Assembly (NCBI RefSeq): GCF_001186125.1 | Contig: NW_014039666.1 | Span: forward strand, 3,183-25,768 | Length of the DNA stretch: 22,586 nt | Source of the DNA: Sphaeroforma arctica JP610 | Taxonomy: Eukaryota > Opisthokonta > Ichthyosporea > Ichthyophonida | Direction: 5' to 3' | Shown here: piece by piece, positions 1-9,631 of the stretch | Position numbering within the stretch: position 1 is the first letter of the stretch | Layout of the letters: every line of letters begins with the position of its first letter | Position numbers and translations under genes: made by a program | The notes under the pieces: model-generated | What the model saw: the letters and a program-made list of their open reading frames with translations, nothing else | The model's database searches: none | What the model was told of the DNA's origin: nothing

Positions 1-31
1 GTATCTTCTTCAGTTGTTTCGTAACTCCTGG

Positions 32-502
32 CTATTCTTTAAGCAGCGCTTTAAGTAGTTGAGTGCGAGCTTCAGGTTCTCTTAGAGCTTTGAGTCTTTG
101 ATCCATGGCCTTAGCTAGTTCCATGTTTTTACTATCTAATGCCGTCTCAATTGGCATGACCTCGACTGCATTCTTGTTGGATGCATGTGTTGTACGAGTC
201 TTGAGCTTTTGTTCAAACTCCTTGGACTCGTCTAGTTTAGCTAAGAACTCAGTTGAGGGTTTCCACTTAGTTGTACCTGCAGGACCGATGCGACAAACGA
301 AGTTAGCCCCCAGAGTCTCCATCATCTGACAAATTAATAAATATTCGCCAGTTTCGGTAAGACCTCCCACCCGAGTGCTCATATGTGTCGTACGAGCTAG
401 AGCGCCTTGAATAGTAGTATCGTTCGCAAAGGACTTTGGAGCCAACAAAGTGAATTTAGAACACTTTGGAAATATTGGAAAAAGAACTTGTATTAAATTA
501 TT
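32..502 (-). pseudogene. unidentified coding remnant, Lys/Glu-rich C-terminal half
   Basis: An open minus-strand frame runs from about 502 to a stop at 32. It has no ATG at its upstream end (the first internal ATG is at 382), so it is probably the 3' part of something longer. The last 70 residues are rich in Lys, Glu, Ala and Leu and would form charged helices. I recognise no domain. Its strand matches the FEN1/XPG-like remnant at 3311-3975, and the Ty3-like element on the other strand lies exactly between them. The two may therefore be parts of one older locus interrupted by the retroelement; that is inference from layout only. It could instead be an unrelated gene fragment or a chance frame. 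Confidence 0.35.
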
Positions 503-639
503 TTAAATACAAATAAAACCAATGTGTTATTTCATTTGATTTTGGTATTTTAGACTGACCGGAGGCCGTATTTCTACATAGCCTACCCAAATATAGGGGA
601 CAAAGACGAATCTCAGAAGGTACCTATACCGGAACCAGA

Positions 640-3300
640 ATAGGAGGCAAGCTCAAATGGCAGACCCGAATCTACGTCCTAGACCACTGAGCCAACGTCC
701 ATGAGTAAGTTAGCTACTAAAAACGCTGATCTTAAAAATCACTTAGTCGCCCTTATGGAAGGCATGGCTGTTGAACATGTAGATCGAATGTATGGATCAG
801 GACAGCAAGCACAGCACTTACGCGATCATGTTTCTCCGGCACTACTGAAGCCCTACAGAAGTGGACAGAACGTCGGCTGGCAATTACGCCCGAAAAGCGT
901 AAGGACCTGAGCGCCAAACCTGTGGCAGTTGACCCAGATAGACTCAGCGTATCTATACCTTATGAGAAGCTACCACCAGAAGTCCAGGAACTTTATTCGC
1001 CTGTTCTTTCACCCGGCCATGAGTCACCTGTCCTTGAGGGTATTATAGACCCAAAGGCAGGTAGAAACACCCCGCCACCTTTACCCAACTGGGATGACAA
1101 TCGTCGGAAACCAGTCCTAAAACAATCGTCGGAAACCAGGTCATCCAGACGCACGAATCACCCAAGATTATAATACCAACGACTATCCAAGGAATAGTGC
1201 ACCGAAAGGCCTCAACCATGGACTTTATACGGGGTAATAAACACTCCCGTAAACGTGTTAACGATGTCGATTTTAATCGCTCCGATCGCACCGCCTTACA
1301 CTAACCCGCAGAGAATTTTCACTCTGACGAGGTGACCGAACCGGTCGACGATTACACCATTAAAATGGAAATCGCCCATGATTCGCACCGTGCTGATGAC
1401 GTATCATATTTTGCTAATATGATCGCGATCAAGCAGAAACGCATCGATTAGCTACTTCAGGCCCAACGTGGACAAGACCAACGGGATAACCAGAAGTACA
1501 AGGGACAGATCAGTCGACCTAAGTCGAACTGGGATACAATGCCAACAACAAGCAGGTCGAGTTTATAAACAACCACAACCTCGACACGCTGACCCGTACG
1601 CTTAATGCGTTTACGGTCATGCTGGAGATGAATGATATCGCCCCCCAGCAATGGGGTTCTGCTTTAATACAGTCATTTGACCCTACAGGAACAAGTTACT
1701 TGATCCTGCAACGACACCAGCATGAGCTAGACACTTGTCGTGACTGGCCAGCTGTGTGTTGGTTGGTTACGTCCTTATCAAGCAAGGTTGTGCGTAGTCC
1801 AGGACTGAGTCCAATATTAACTGAACCAGTTGAGAATACTCCTATTCAGAGTTGCATTCTGAAACTTGATGCTGACATTCAGATATAACAAAGGACAAGG
1901 CTCGGCGATGGTACGAGTTCCTGGCTATGCATGTTTTCTGTAAGAACATAGAGAACAACGACCGTAAATGTCTGTACACCGAGTTGCAACGTAAGTACGC
2001 AACTGAGGCTCGAGACAAGGGACATGAAACAAAGTTTTATCTATTCCGACTTACGTGGGAACAGTTTTATGATACTGTATCCACTCTTTTCCACGCACAC
2101 CGAGTAACCTCGAAGAGAAAGGCGGTAAATAAGAAACCGAGCGAGCTCCCTCATCAAGGATATCTCTCACGCCAGACTCAGATGATAAGCCTCACCAAAC
2201 GCGTCCTAACCAAACACGTTATCGCGACTCCACTCAATCAACGCGACCCAGTAAACGGGGACGCGCGGAGCCAAAGGACTAGGAACCTCTATACAAGGAG
2301 ATTAAGAAATGTGCCGACGCACAGTGTGGGTATGACATGTACCAATTGACCCCTAACGGTTATTGTAACGGAAGACATACACCCACCTGTACACACTTTC
2401 TTACGAAGTGTGACAAGTGTGAGAAGACCAATGGCTATCACGCCACGTCTTGCGACAAGAAGCCCAACATTAACTTGGAATGAAATTACTACCAGGTACA
2501 ATCGTTATAATGAAAATACAACGACTCCTTAGATGAGCGCGTAAAAATCCCTGTATATTGCAACGGAAATAAAAATCCTGGTTCAAAAATTTCGTGTATA
2601 TCCGATCGTTTTGCATTAATGAAAGACATTAAAGGCGAACTCAAACTATTACCCTAATTTTCAGCAGATGATAAAACTTCTAAATGTGATACCATGGCCA
2701 CAGATGTTAAAATCTCCCTGGCCGATGATAGAAATATCACGACTCAAGCTGTGATCGTTAAGATCTCACATAAGTATGATATTCTAGTCGGAATGAGCGA
2801 TTTGCTCACATTAGGGATAACCGTAACAGGCTTACCCAACAACATAGATCCATTAAAGGATCAGTCAGACGATAATTGTCTAAAACCATATACACCACCA
2901 TCGGACACAGTCAAGGAAGCGATAAAATAAAGGATCTTATATTAGCAAATAAGAATATTGAAATAACCGACTGGGCGAAATTCCGCTTTAACGACGGATA
3001 CGTCAAGCTTGACTTAACCAAGGTAGACTTTACTAAGCTCAAATGTCGTTCAAAATACTATGTTTCTTGGAAACACGAAGCTGTAGTTAAAGTACAAGTC
3101 GAGAAATGGTTATCCGATTGGGTAATCGAAACCAATTACCAACAAGCGCCAGTTAACTTAGCATTATTGGCAGTTGATCGACACAACTCTGACGGAACAC
3201 TTAAGAAGTCAGAGCACGTCTAGATATGGGCCTAATAAATAAGTTATTGCCGACTCATAGTTTACATCTCCCTCGTATAAACGAGTTACTGAGACGGATG
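640..3300 (+). mobile_element. fossil Ty3/gypsy-like LTR retroelement, gag through start of reverse transcriptase
   Basis: Parts in order: gag-like coding sequence (about 654-2300, including a Pro-rich stretch near 1000-1080); a Cys/His-rich zinc-knuckle-like segment (about 2306-2480); a retropepsin-like segment (about 2560-2840) ending in a typical ILVG...L..LGI pattern; and the first part of reverse transcriptase (about 2880-3300), recognisable by the VEKWL..WVIE, APVNLALLAVDR and LP.I.ELL patterns of the fingers region. I see no later pol parts and no long terminal repeats at either end. The element is clearly broken, with many breaks over several frames, and looks old. The family call rests on the protease and RT patterns; a Pao-like or other vertebrate-type lineage is not excluded. 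Confidence 0.75.
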
Positions 3301-3310
3301 AGGTGGAACA

Positions 3311-3975
3311 TCAATTGCACTCTTCATCTTCAACATATGCAACGGCCCATTTTTTTATGACATGCAAATAATTTGTGTAATCGCATCTACACAATAGAAC
3401 ACGAGCCATGAGCGCTGCATCAGATAAGCCTTTATCCTGCAAATAACTCTGTCGGTCATCAGTTGTCACCATACACACCCTAAAGGAAGATAAACTATAT
3501 TTCGATGCCTCTCCAATAAAATTATAGCAGACATCCCCACCGCCTTTGTCCACCGACAGATCGGGATCGTCTGATACAATAAAACTCGATACTTGGGCTT
3601 TAAAATGACCATCCGCCTCGTATGGCACAGAGCAGCCCAGTATTGGCATCTGAAAGTCTTACAAAAACTGATTCCTACTTTAGTTTGTTCTCCAGTTCTC
3701 ATATAAGCACAAACTAAGATTTGATTCCTTCTTTTGAAGCTCCCAGGCCCTTTTTCTCTAGTTCTAGAATCTTCTCATAAGAGTTACGAGCTGTCTTGAG
3801 TCGTTCATCTCTTTCTTTATACTTGGCTGGAGGCATGTCTGCATCAAACACAAATATAGGAGTGCATCCCAAAATATTCGTACCGGTGTTCAAATAAAGG
3901 TTGAAAGTCTTGATTATCTCTAGTTTCAACGCATCACTCAAAACTCTCTTATCGTACTTATGGATTGCACTTGCG
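3311..3975 (-). pseudogene. FEN1/XPG-type flap endonuclease remnant
   Basis: Two stretches of minus-strand coding match the XPG/FEN1 nuclease family. The upstream one (about 3970-3714) carries the N-domain pattern PIFVFDADMPPAK, equivalent to the family's PIFVFDG.PP.LK, followed by a Lys/Arg/Glu-rich helix. The downstream one (about 3649-3311) carries I-domain patterns: VPYEADGHFKAQ (family: P.EA.AQ), VSDDPDL (family: SDDSDLL) and CRCDYT (family: GCDYT). These are the positions of the metal-binding acids. The two stretches are not in a single frame, so the gene looks broken or intron-split. It is more diverged than cellular FEN1 and may come from a large DNA virus, which often carry this nuclease, so it is treated here as a fossil. 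It abuts the retroelement end near 3300. Confidence 0.6.
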
Positions 3976-3984
3976 ATCTAGGAT

Positions 3985-4440
3985 ATATTTGAAAAAGAAC
4001 GGCGTGTGCAGCGATCGAGAGCGACGTGTAGTAGTGCTGATCCATCAGTATAATAGAGTTTGTTCTCGACGAGTGGCGCTAGTAAAGATATATGGGTGGG
4101 TACTGCCTTGTGTTTGGTTACTGATATACCGTCGATCTCCAAGAACACAAGGAGCACGGTTACACCTATCTTTTATAACTAGAACGTGTGTTATGAGTGA
4201 GGAAAGTAAGCTAGTATACGCCACTTTTGCACTTAAAATTGACGTGTTTTGTAGATTGTGTGATAAAAGCGATGGTTTAGAAAATTTCATTTGTCCCCAA
4301 AACGTGAGATGTGGTCTAAAAATCGAAATATTTATAGGTGTATTTGACCGAGATATTATTTTGAAATTCGCGTCATCACTTTTTTTAGTTAATACCGGAA
4401 CCAAAAAATCCAGTCCCGCAAAGGGTATCTGGCTAGTATA
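3985..4440 (+). other. gap region with a weak small open frame (4193-4441)
   Basis: Between the nuclease remnant and the AT-rich region I find no convincing gene. An open frame with ATG at 4193 would encode 82 residues beginning MSEESKLVY and containing a CRLC pair, faintly like the first half of an arthropod ZAD zinc-binding domain. The second Cys pair of that domain is absent, the C-terminus is low complexity, and the overlapping minus strand is also open, so this is probably chance or a relic. Confidence 0.15.
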
Positions 4441-5241
4441 ATTTTAGAAGGCTATGACATTTTTCAAAGTTTTATTTTCAAACAAAAAAAATTATTTTAA
4501 AACAAAAAATGACATATTTAAAAAATACTTTTTTATTTACATCACGGGCCTGGTGATTCGATTGTAAATATTTGATTACATTTACATTGGATGTTTATAT
4601 CGACTAGTCTTGTTGAGTAATATATGTCCCCAGATTCGTCCCGAGGTTTTATAGTATCGTATCGCGTGAGCAAAAGTGGTCCATTTTGTCAATAAAAAGT
4701 CTATTCTTCGAGTGCATAACCTAGAAATTTGGCAGCCTATTTTGACCCAGTTTTACGAGAAAAACAGTGAAAGTTTGTTGTACACACAGTGCAATTTGTA
4801 TAGGGTTAAAATATGACGATATTTACGTATTTTAAATTTTTCAATCCCCGATCCCCCCCAGTCACAGACCCCGTGCCCAGAGTGGCAGAGAGTCAGCGAG
4901 GGAAATCAGGGCTCAGCGACTCAGCGTGGCAACGAGGGACACCGCAATATCTCATTCATGTATATTGTTTAAAAAAAATAAAATAAAACAAAGAACAAAA
5001 GCAAAATACAAATATTTATGTTTGTTGTTTTTATATAAATAGAACATATTTATTTAGCCTCCTAAATTGAACAAACAATAAAAAATGATCATAAACCTAC
5101 AATTTTTTGTTTTTGTTTTAAAAAACAACATGAAAACAAAAAAATTGTTGTTTTGTTTTGTTTTATAAAAAATCATTTTTTTTATAGGTTGTTTTATAAA
5201 AAGAGTTTTTTTTATGGTATTTACCATAGCCTTCTAAATTA
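4441..5241. repeat. inverted-repeat-bounded AT-rich segment
   Basis: The segment opens at about 4437 with ATAATTTTAGAAGGCTATG and closes at about 5226-5244 with the reverse complement CATAGCCTTCTAAATTAT, differing by one T, giving arms of about 18 bp some 800 bp apart. The interior is A/T runs with an internal hairpin (arms near 5099-5112 and 5133-5147) and one GC-rich island (4846-4935). No transposase is visible. It may be a non-autonomous DNA transposon; no clear target-site duplication is seen. Confidence 0.35.
4846..4935. repeat. GC-rich cryptically simple island
   Basis: A short GC-rich patch inside otherwise AT-rich DNA, made of jumbled short words (CAGAG, TCAGCGA, CCCC) rather than an exact tandem repeat. 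Similar patches occur at about 5430-5530, 6345-6385 and 13620-13960. No reading frame is supported. Confidence 0.4.
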
Positions 5242-6900
5242 TGTCTAAAGAAATAAATACATTTTTACATTCTGATTCAAGCCATAGCCTTCTGAAAATA
5301 GAACTTCAAGCACATACATTCTGTATTTATTCCATACGATTATTTATAAATATAGACGAAGTTATTGTACATGCAGTAAAATACATATCAATTTTGGGGT
5401 TTTTTATAAGCCTCTCCACACATGATGTGAGAGGCAAGAGCCCAGACTCCCCAGCAGAGTCACTGTCTCCCAGACTCCAACTCTAGACTCCAGAGGACCA
5501 GAGGCAGCGACACTGCGACAGCCGATAGGCGATAAGTATTATCAAAATGTTAGATATTGTAGCGCGGATACAACCCATTTGTTGCACTTATGTTAGGTAC
5601 TTGTCGGTCTTAAGGGCTTGACATATGTTAGCAGTTAGACACATATATATAGGCGTCCTCTGTCTTAGCTATTGCTTCGGATTCGCCCATGGTTTTACAG
5701 TTGATACTATCGTGTCTAACATCCGTCGACCTCTCCTCTGAAACCGACAAAGAACTAATACAACAAGTGCAATAAATGGGCTAAAATCACGCTCATTGCA
5801 TCTTAAAAGCAAAGTAAACGCGAAAAAGTTTAAGTATGAGACTGGTAGGAAACTGGGCCTGAGGTGGTTAATAGTTTTATTATCACCAGTGTCGTATAAA
5901 GATATTCCTATGTAGTATAGTAGATAGTCCTACTACTAGTACTGTGTAATGTGTATTGACTGTAGTAAGTAGTGTGGCACCATTGAGTCCTCGTGTATGT
6001 ACCGTCACTCCGTCAGTCTGTCGCACAGAGAGAGAGAAGCTAGCTGAGTACTGAGTAGGCTCCTTAATTCTCGCTATGGACGATTACTCTTCTAAATAAA
6101 CTTGAATTGTGCGGATTTATTGGTGCAAAGGAAGAATGGTCTCTTGCTGCTTGACCAATCTAAGATCAGCATATACTTTCATTCATCCTTTTTACAACAA
6201 AAGTCAAAAAGTCAAAAGTATGTAGGAATTTTTTTAAAAAGTATTGTCACATACATATTTAAGATATTTTTTTTGTATCAGTACAATGTATTTACATATG
6301 TAGTAAATAAATATTTTAAAATATGTACTTTGTGTTCGTTTTGTCCTCCGGACTCGGAGTCCCGGACCCCGACCTCTGAGTTTATATTAGATAATTTTTT
6401 AACCTGGGCTGCTGGCGGTTGGGAAATTAAAAATGGAAAGATGGCTCTGAAATGAGTCTGAATTCTGAAACAGTGAAGTTTGTTATATAGCCTTCTAAAT
6501 AAATTGAAACAAGTTTGTTGTTGTTGTTGTTTTTGATGTTTTTTCTATACAAAAACAATAAAAATAAATAAAAAACATCCACATTTTAAAAAATTTCACC
6601 AGTCACAATTATTGTTTGTTATATTTTACTTCATTTGTTGACAGAAAGCGATGCTTTCTTTATGTTTAGTTTTAAAAATAAAATACATAAAATACATAAT
6701 AAATAAGTATTTACGATAGTCAATGACTGGTCATTGATCAACGACCTCGAAAGCCGTCAGAATTTGTTTTTAAAAAACAATACAAAAAAATCCAGCAAGC
6801 GCACAACTGTGTTCAATAATAAATAAATACGAACACGCCGGAAAACCATTGCCACACACGCACTCAGTGTGTTCGATAACTTTAGTAATACTGTAATATA
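5242..6900. other. gene-free AT-rich spacer
   Basis: No gene can be supported here. It contains a GC-rich GACTCC/CAGACTCC island (about 5430-5530), a fold-back element (5574-5780), TAGT/ACTAGT-rich simple sequence (about 5925-6060), a second short GC patch near 6345-6385, and long A and T runs. A perfect 10-bp inverted repeat GATGTTTTTT / AAAAAACATC lies at about 6533-6578. The motif TAGCCTTCTAAAT recurs near 6486. The last 150 bp before 6977 presumably hold the promoter of the membrane RING gene. Confidence 0.5.
5574..5780. repeat. MITE-like fold-back element with about 36-bp imperfect inverted arms
   Basis: The left arm (5574-5608) starts CCCATTTGTTGCACTT and ends TTGTCGGT. The right arm (5743-5780) starts ACCGACAA and ends AAGTGCAATAAATGGG, its imperfect reverse complement with a few mismatches and small gaps. 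The roughly 135-bp interior has a TATATATAGG stretch (about 5645-5653) and no coding potential. Size and structure fit a miniature inverted-repeat element; I see no obvious target-site duplication. Confidence 0.45.
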
Positions 6901-6976
6901 AGTTCAAGCAACAGTATTGAAGTCTACTTGGATAACTGAGAGAGCAGACGCTATAGAAAAGAAATCAATAACTGCG

Positions 6977-8041
6977 ATGATAATTCCTTTTCTCGCTTCC
7001 ATACTGGCTGCGCCTTTTTGTGTGACAGCCACACATAGTCTTGCAGATGTACATATCAGTAGTCCTGAGGCCCCGCTTGGCCATGTGAGTGGTATATATA
7101 TACCGAGCACGCCCCAAAATAGTGTGCGAAATGAGCGATTAATTGCTGGTACATTCACCAACGATTGTGAGATTGAACTCTCCTCTAAAGATTTGAATTC
7201 GACCTGGGTGCTCTTTGTCGAATATAGTGACAATTGTTCAATAGAAAAAGCCCTGAGCACCGAAGCGGCGGGATTTATATTCATCAGTTCCCTTACTGCA
7301 TCCGAAGGCAATATTTATGGATCAGCAGTGCCGAGTGTGTTGATTAGTAGCTCATCGGGAAAGGAGCTGTCAGAAGCCATCAACAGGACTGCACAACCAT
7401 TGTTCGCGACCTTCTTAGAATTCAGCAAGCCCCTGAAAATAATGACTCCGTCGCACGTTTCTAAAACTTTATTTGATATAGGTATAGTACTAGGTGTTGT
7501 ATTGTTTCTAAGTGTCTTGCTGGCGTTGACTATTTGGACCCGCAAAAAGAGGCGGAATGCCATTGTGGCAGCCGTTGTTGACAGCGAGAAAAGACAAGAG
7601 AGAAAAACAGCAGACGCTCTGAAAGCTTTACCAATCATCGAGTACAAGTATAAACCTCAAAAAGATCAAATGATAGCGAGAAGGACGTCACCACCCTATA
7701 AACAGATCCCAGGTAAAGTGTATGTTCATCCAAGACAGTCCACATGCATAGACGTGGATAGTACTGTTCCGAAAGATAAGATCGAAGAAGAAGAAGCGGA
7801 CTGTTGTGCCATTTGTTACGATGATTTCGCAAACGGGGACACTCAGCGGCAACTACCATGTGATCACAGTCGTATGTTTCATCTAGGCTGTGTTGACAAA
7901 TGGTTGCTGTTGAATCGAAAGTGCCCAATATGTAAGATGAACTTTATGTATCCAAGTGGGGTTGGAAGATATAAGAAGGCGACAAACACGGATGGCACTG
8001 AAATCGATATTGAATCAGGTATCCAAACTTCACTAAGGTAG
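6977..8041 (+). CDS. PA-TM-RING type membrane E3 ubiquitin ligase (RNF13/GRAIL-like)
   Basis: This intronless gene encodes 354 residues. I chose the ATG at 6977 because it places a signal peptide first (MIIPFLASILAAPF, residues 1-20). Residues about 25-150 form a lumenal or extracellular part with two Cys (64, 87), NST and NRT glycosylation sequons and a protease-associated (PA) like layout. A transmembrane helix follows at about 165-187, capped by TRKKRR on the cytosolic side. After a basic linker and an EEEE stretch, a RING-H2 domain spans residues 277-319 (CAIC, CDH, H302, C305, CPIC). This order matches PA-TM-RING ligases, which ubiquitinate targets at endosomal and other membranes. The first-to-second zinc His spacing is H-x4-H rather than H-x2-H, an oddity. 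The PA call is by layout; the RING and membrane topology are secure. Confidence 0.85.
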   Translation: MIIPFLASILAAPFCVTATHSLADVHISSPEAPLGHVSGIYIPSTPQNSVRNERLIAGTFTNDCEIELSSKDLNSTWVLFVEYSDNCSIEKALSTEAAGFIFISSLTASEGNIYGSAVPSVLISSSSGKELSEAINRTAQPLFATFLEFSKPLKIMTPSHVSKTLFDIGIVLGVVLFLSVLLALTIWTRKKRRNAIVAAVVDSEKRQERKTADALKALPIIEYKYKPQKDQMIARRTSPPYKQIPGKVYVHPRQSTCIDVDSTVPKDKIEEEEADCCAICYDDFANGDTQRQLPCDHSRMFHLGCVDKWLLLNRKCPICKMNFMYPSGVGRYKKATNTDGTEIDIESGIQTSLR

Positions 8042-8229
8042 TGTAAAACATCTGGTCGAAAGATTGACAATAGGCATCACACGTTTCACTACTGCAGTGC
8101 AGTATATGTAATATTACGATGTTTCAAGATAGAACGTCTAAGATCATTGTACTGACGGATACGGGTTTGCAGAGTATCCTAGTACTAAGGCACATGATAG
8201 TCACGCTAAAGAAACTCTTTATAGTAGAT

Positions 8230-8266
8230 AATAAACGCATCGTTGAATATTGAGGGTGCTAATAAA
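8230..8266 (+). terminator. two poly(A) signals after the membrane RING gene
   Basis: AATAAA occurs at 8230-8235 and again at 8261-8266, about 190 and 220 bp after the stop codon, on the gene's strand. They are the only canonical signals in this 3' flank. Confidence 0.5.
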
Positions 8267-8282
8267 ACCCTGTGAATTCTTC

Positions 8283-8440
8283 CGGGCTGGCTTCAAAACT
8301 TTGCACAAGAGCACCTGTGATTTGCACAGGTTTATATCTCACAATACAGTCACGTTATACATAGTTTGGCCAAGTTTGCCAAACTCCTGCGTATACGTAT
8401 CCTTTTGAAACAATAGCTTTCGCCAGACTACTTTCGGTCA
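8283..8440. other. short 3' flank with a small hairpin
   Basis: The spacer between the convergent RING gene and acidic-protein gene contains a perfect 7-bp inverted repeat ACCTGTG-ATTTG-CACAGGT near 8312-8332. No gene is seen. Confidence 0.3.
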
Positions 8441-8444
8441 AGTA

Positions 8445-8528
8445 TTTATTATTATTTTTTTCTCGGCTGTACACAATCCTTTAAAATCTATATTTTGTGT
8501 TTAAATTGCTCAGCTGTCTATATTTATT
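8445..8528 (-). terminator. poly(A) signals for the acidic-protein gene
   Basis: On the minus strand AATAAA reads at 8528-8523, 28 bp after the stop at 8556, and at 8450-8445. Confidence 0.45.
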
Positions 8529-8555
8529 GGTAAATCGACATAATCAAAGTTCATC

Positions 8556-9212
8556 TCAGACTATTCTCACTTTTGGACGCAAGCTGCCTTGTGGCAGGGA
8601 GTTTTGTAATCGAAATATAGGTAGTGGTTTCGACAGCCTCTGTAGAAGTTTGGCCTCATCCTTATCTTTCTCTTCCCAATCAAGAGTACTGATAGGTTTT
8701 CCAAAGTCGTGCAGAATTTCGGCCAGACAGCTATATCCGAAATCCTGCTCGATGGACTCGAACTCAGAATCGTCAGAGGACTCGGTGCAACTCTCGCTGT
8801 CTGATTCGCCCCACACCAAGTCATCGAGCGGGTCAAGATCAAGGCTTTCCTCTTCCGTGTCCGGCTGTCTGGTATTTAGGACCCCTTGTTCGCTAGCTCT
8901 CGGCGGTGTACCTAGACGTACAGGATTATGTAGCTCCTCGTCTACACTTTGACTTTTCAATTTACTCACAATATAGGACTCTGCAGGGGACTTCATTATA
9001 TTTTTCCCTTTTCTCCCTCGATTCTGCTGTATTATTGCATTTTTGAGAGTTGAAGCGTAACTTGCGGGTGTGAGTCGCGTCATTAGTGTAGCCTCTGGGC
9101 GACTACTACTTTCTATAAGACTTTGCGTGGGTAGAGTGAGTAGCGATTCTCTCTTTATATTATTACAAAATGATGGAAACAGAAATAATGTATTCGATTG
9201 TATAATTCGCAT
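8556..9212 (-). CDS. uncharacterised acidic protein, 218 aa
   Basis: A single open frame runs from an ATG at 9212 to a stop at 8556. I do not recognise a family. The N-terminal 75 residues are basic and Ser/Thr-rich with few acids until the RGRKGK patch (residues about 66-71), which could be a nuclear or mitochondrial targeting region. Residues about 115-155 are strongly acidic (EEESLDLDPLDD, then ESDSESCTESSDD), a likely disordered segment with casein-kinase-2-like sites. The C-terminal 60 residues contain LDWEEKDKDEAKLLQRL, which could be helical. The frame is supported by AATAAA on the same strand just after the stop (8528-8523, and again at 8450-8445). It converges on the membrane RING gene and lies downstream of DAHP synthase on the same strand. 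It could be one exon of a longer gene. Confidence 0.5.
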   Translation of the reverse strand: MRIIQSNTLFLFPSFCNNIKRESLLTLPTQSLIESSSRPEATLMTRLTPASYASTLKNAIIQQNRGRKGKNIMKSPAESYIVSKLKSQSVDEELHNPVRLGTPPRASEQGVLNTRQPDTEEESLDLDPLDDLVWGESDSESCTESSDDSEFESIEQDFGYSCLAEILHDFGKPISTLDWEEKDKDEAKLLQRLSKPLPIFRLQNSLPQGSLRPKVRIV

Positions 9213-9450
9213 TGTTATTATATGATCAGATTCTCTAGAGCCTACGCTGTATACACCAGATTTTGCTGTGAGAAGAGTTTATATATATATTTATATACGC
9301 TTCATCGCAATCAACCTGCCAAATCCTTTGGAAATACCTCTAAATTTGAGTAGACTCCAATTTTTGGCGTGCCCGTCTCTAAAGTCCAAAAGTTGAAAAT
9401 GCAGCGATTTGTCTTGTAAAAAAATAAATAAATACTGTTCCGCTTCACGA

Positions 9451-9502
9451 AAATTATAAACAAATTTTTTTTAGGTTCAAAATGAAAAATTGTTTATAAT
9501 TT
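9451..9502. repeat. AT-rich hairpin between tandem minus-strand genes
   Basis: Arms 9451-9469 (AAATTATAAACAAATTTTT) and 9485-9502 (AAAAATTGTTTATAATTT) are near-perfect reverse complements, with one extra base in the left arm and a loop of about 15. It sits in the 3' flank of DAHP synthase and upstream of the acidic-protein gene. It may be a small fold-back element or an RNA 3'-end structure. Confidence 0.5.
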
Positions 9503-9631
9503 ACATATTTTTTATAGAGTTGATGGTACCAAGATATTTAAATTCCGGTTGACTAATGGAAATAAAGATCTTTTGACTTTTTGAACCAAATGTCTTGTCC
9601 AGTTGTCACCCCCCGGGTTTTCGCTCAAACT

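Noticed and set aside
4193-4441. ZAD-like zinc-binding domain from the CRLC pair
   Set aside because: The second Cys pair and conserved core of ZAD are missing, and the overlapping minus strand is equally open.
5548-5721. Possible solo LTR: TGTTAG...CTAACA ends with a TATATATAGG inside
   Set aside because: No target-site duplication (flanks differ), no partner LTR and no primer-binding site; the ends are only 6 bp, and the overlapping fold-back arms at 5574-5780 explain the region better.
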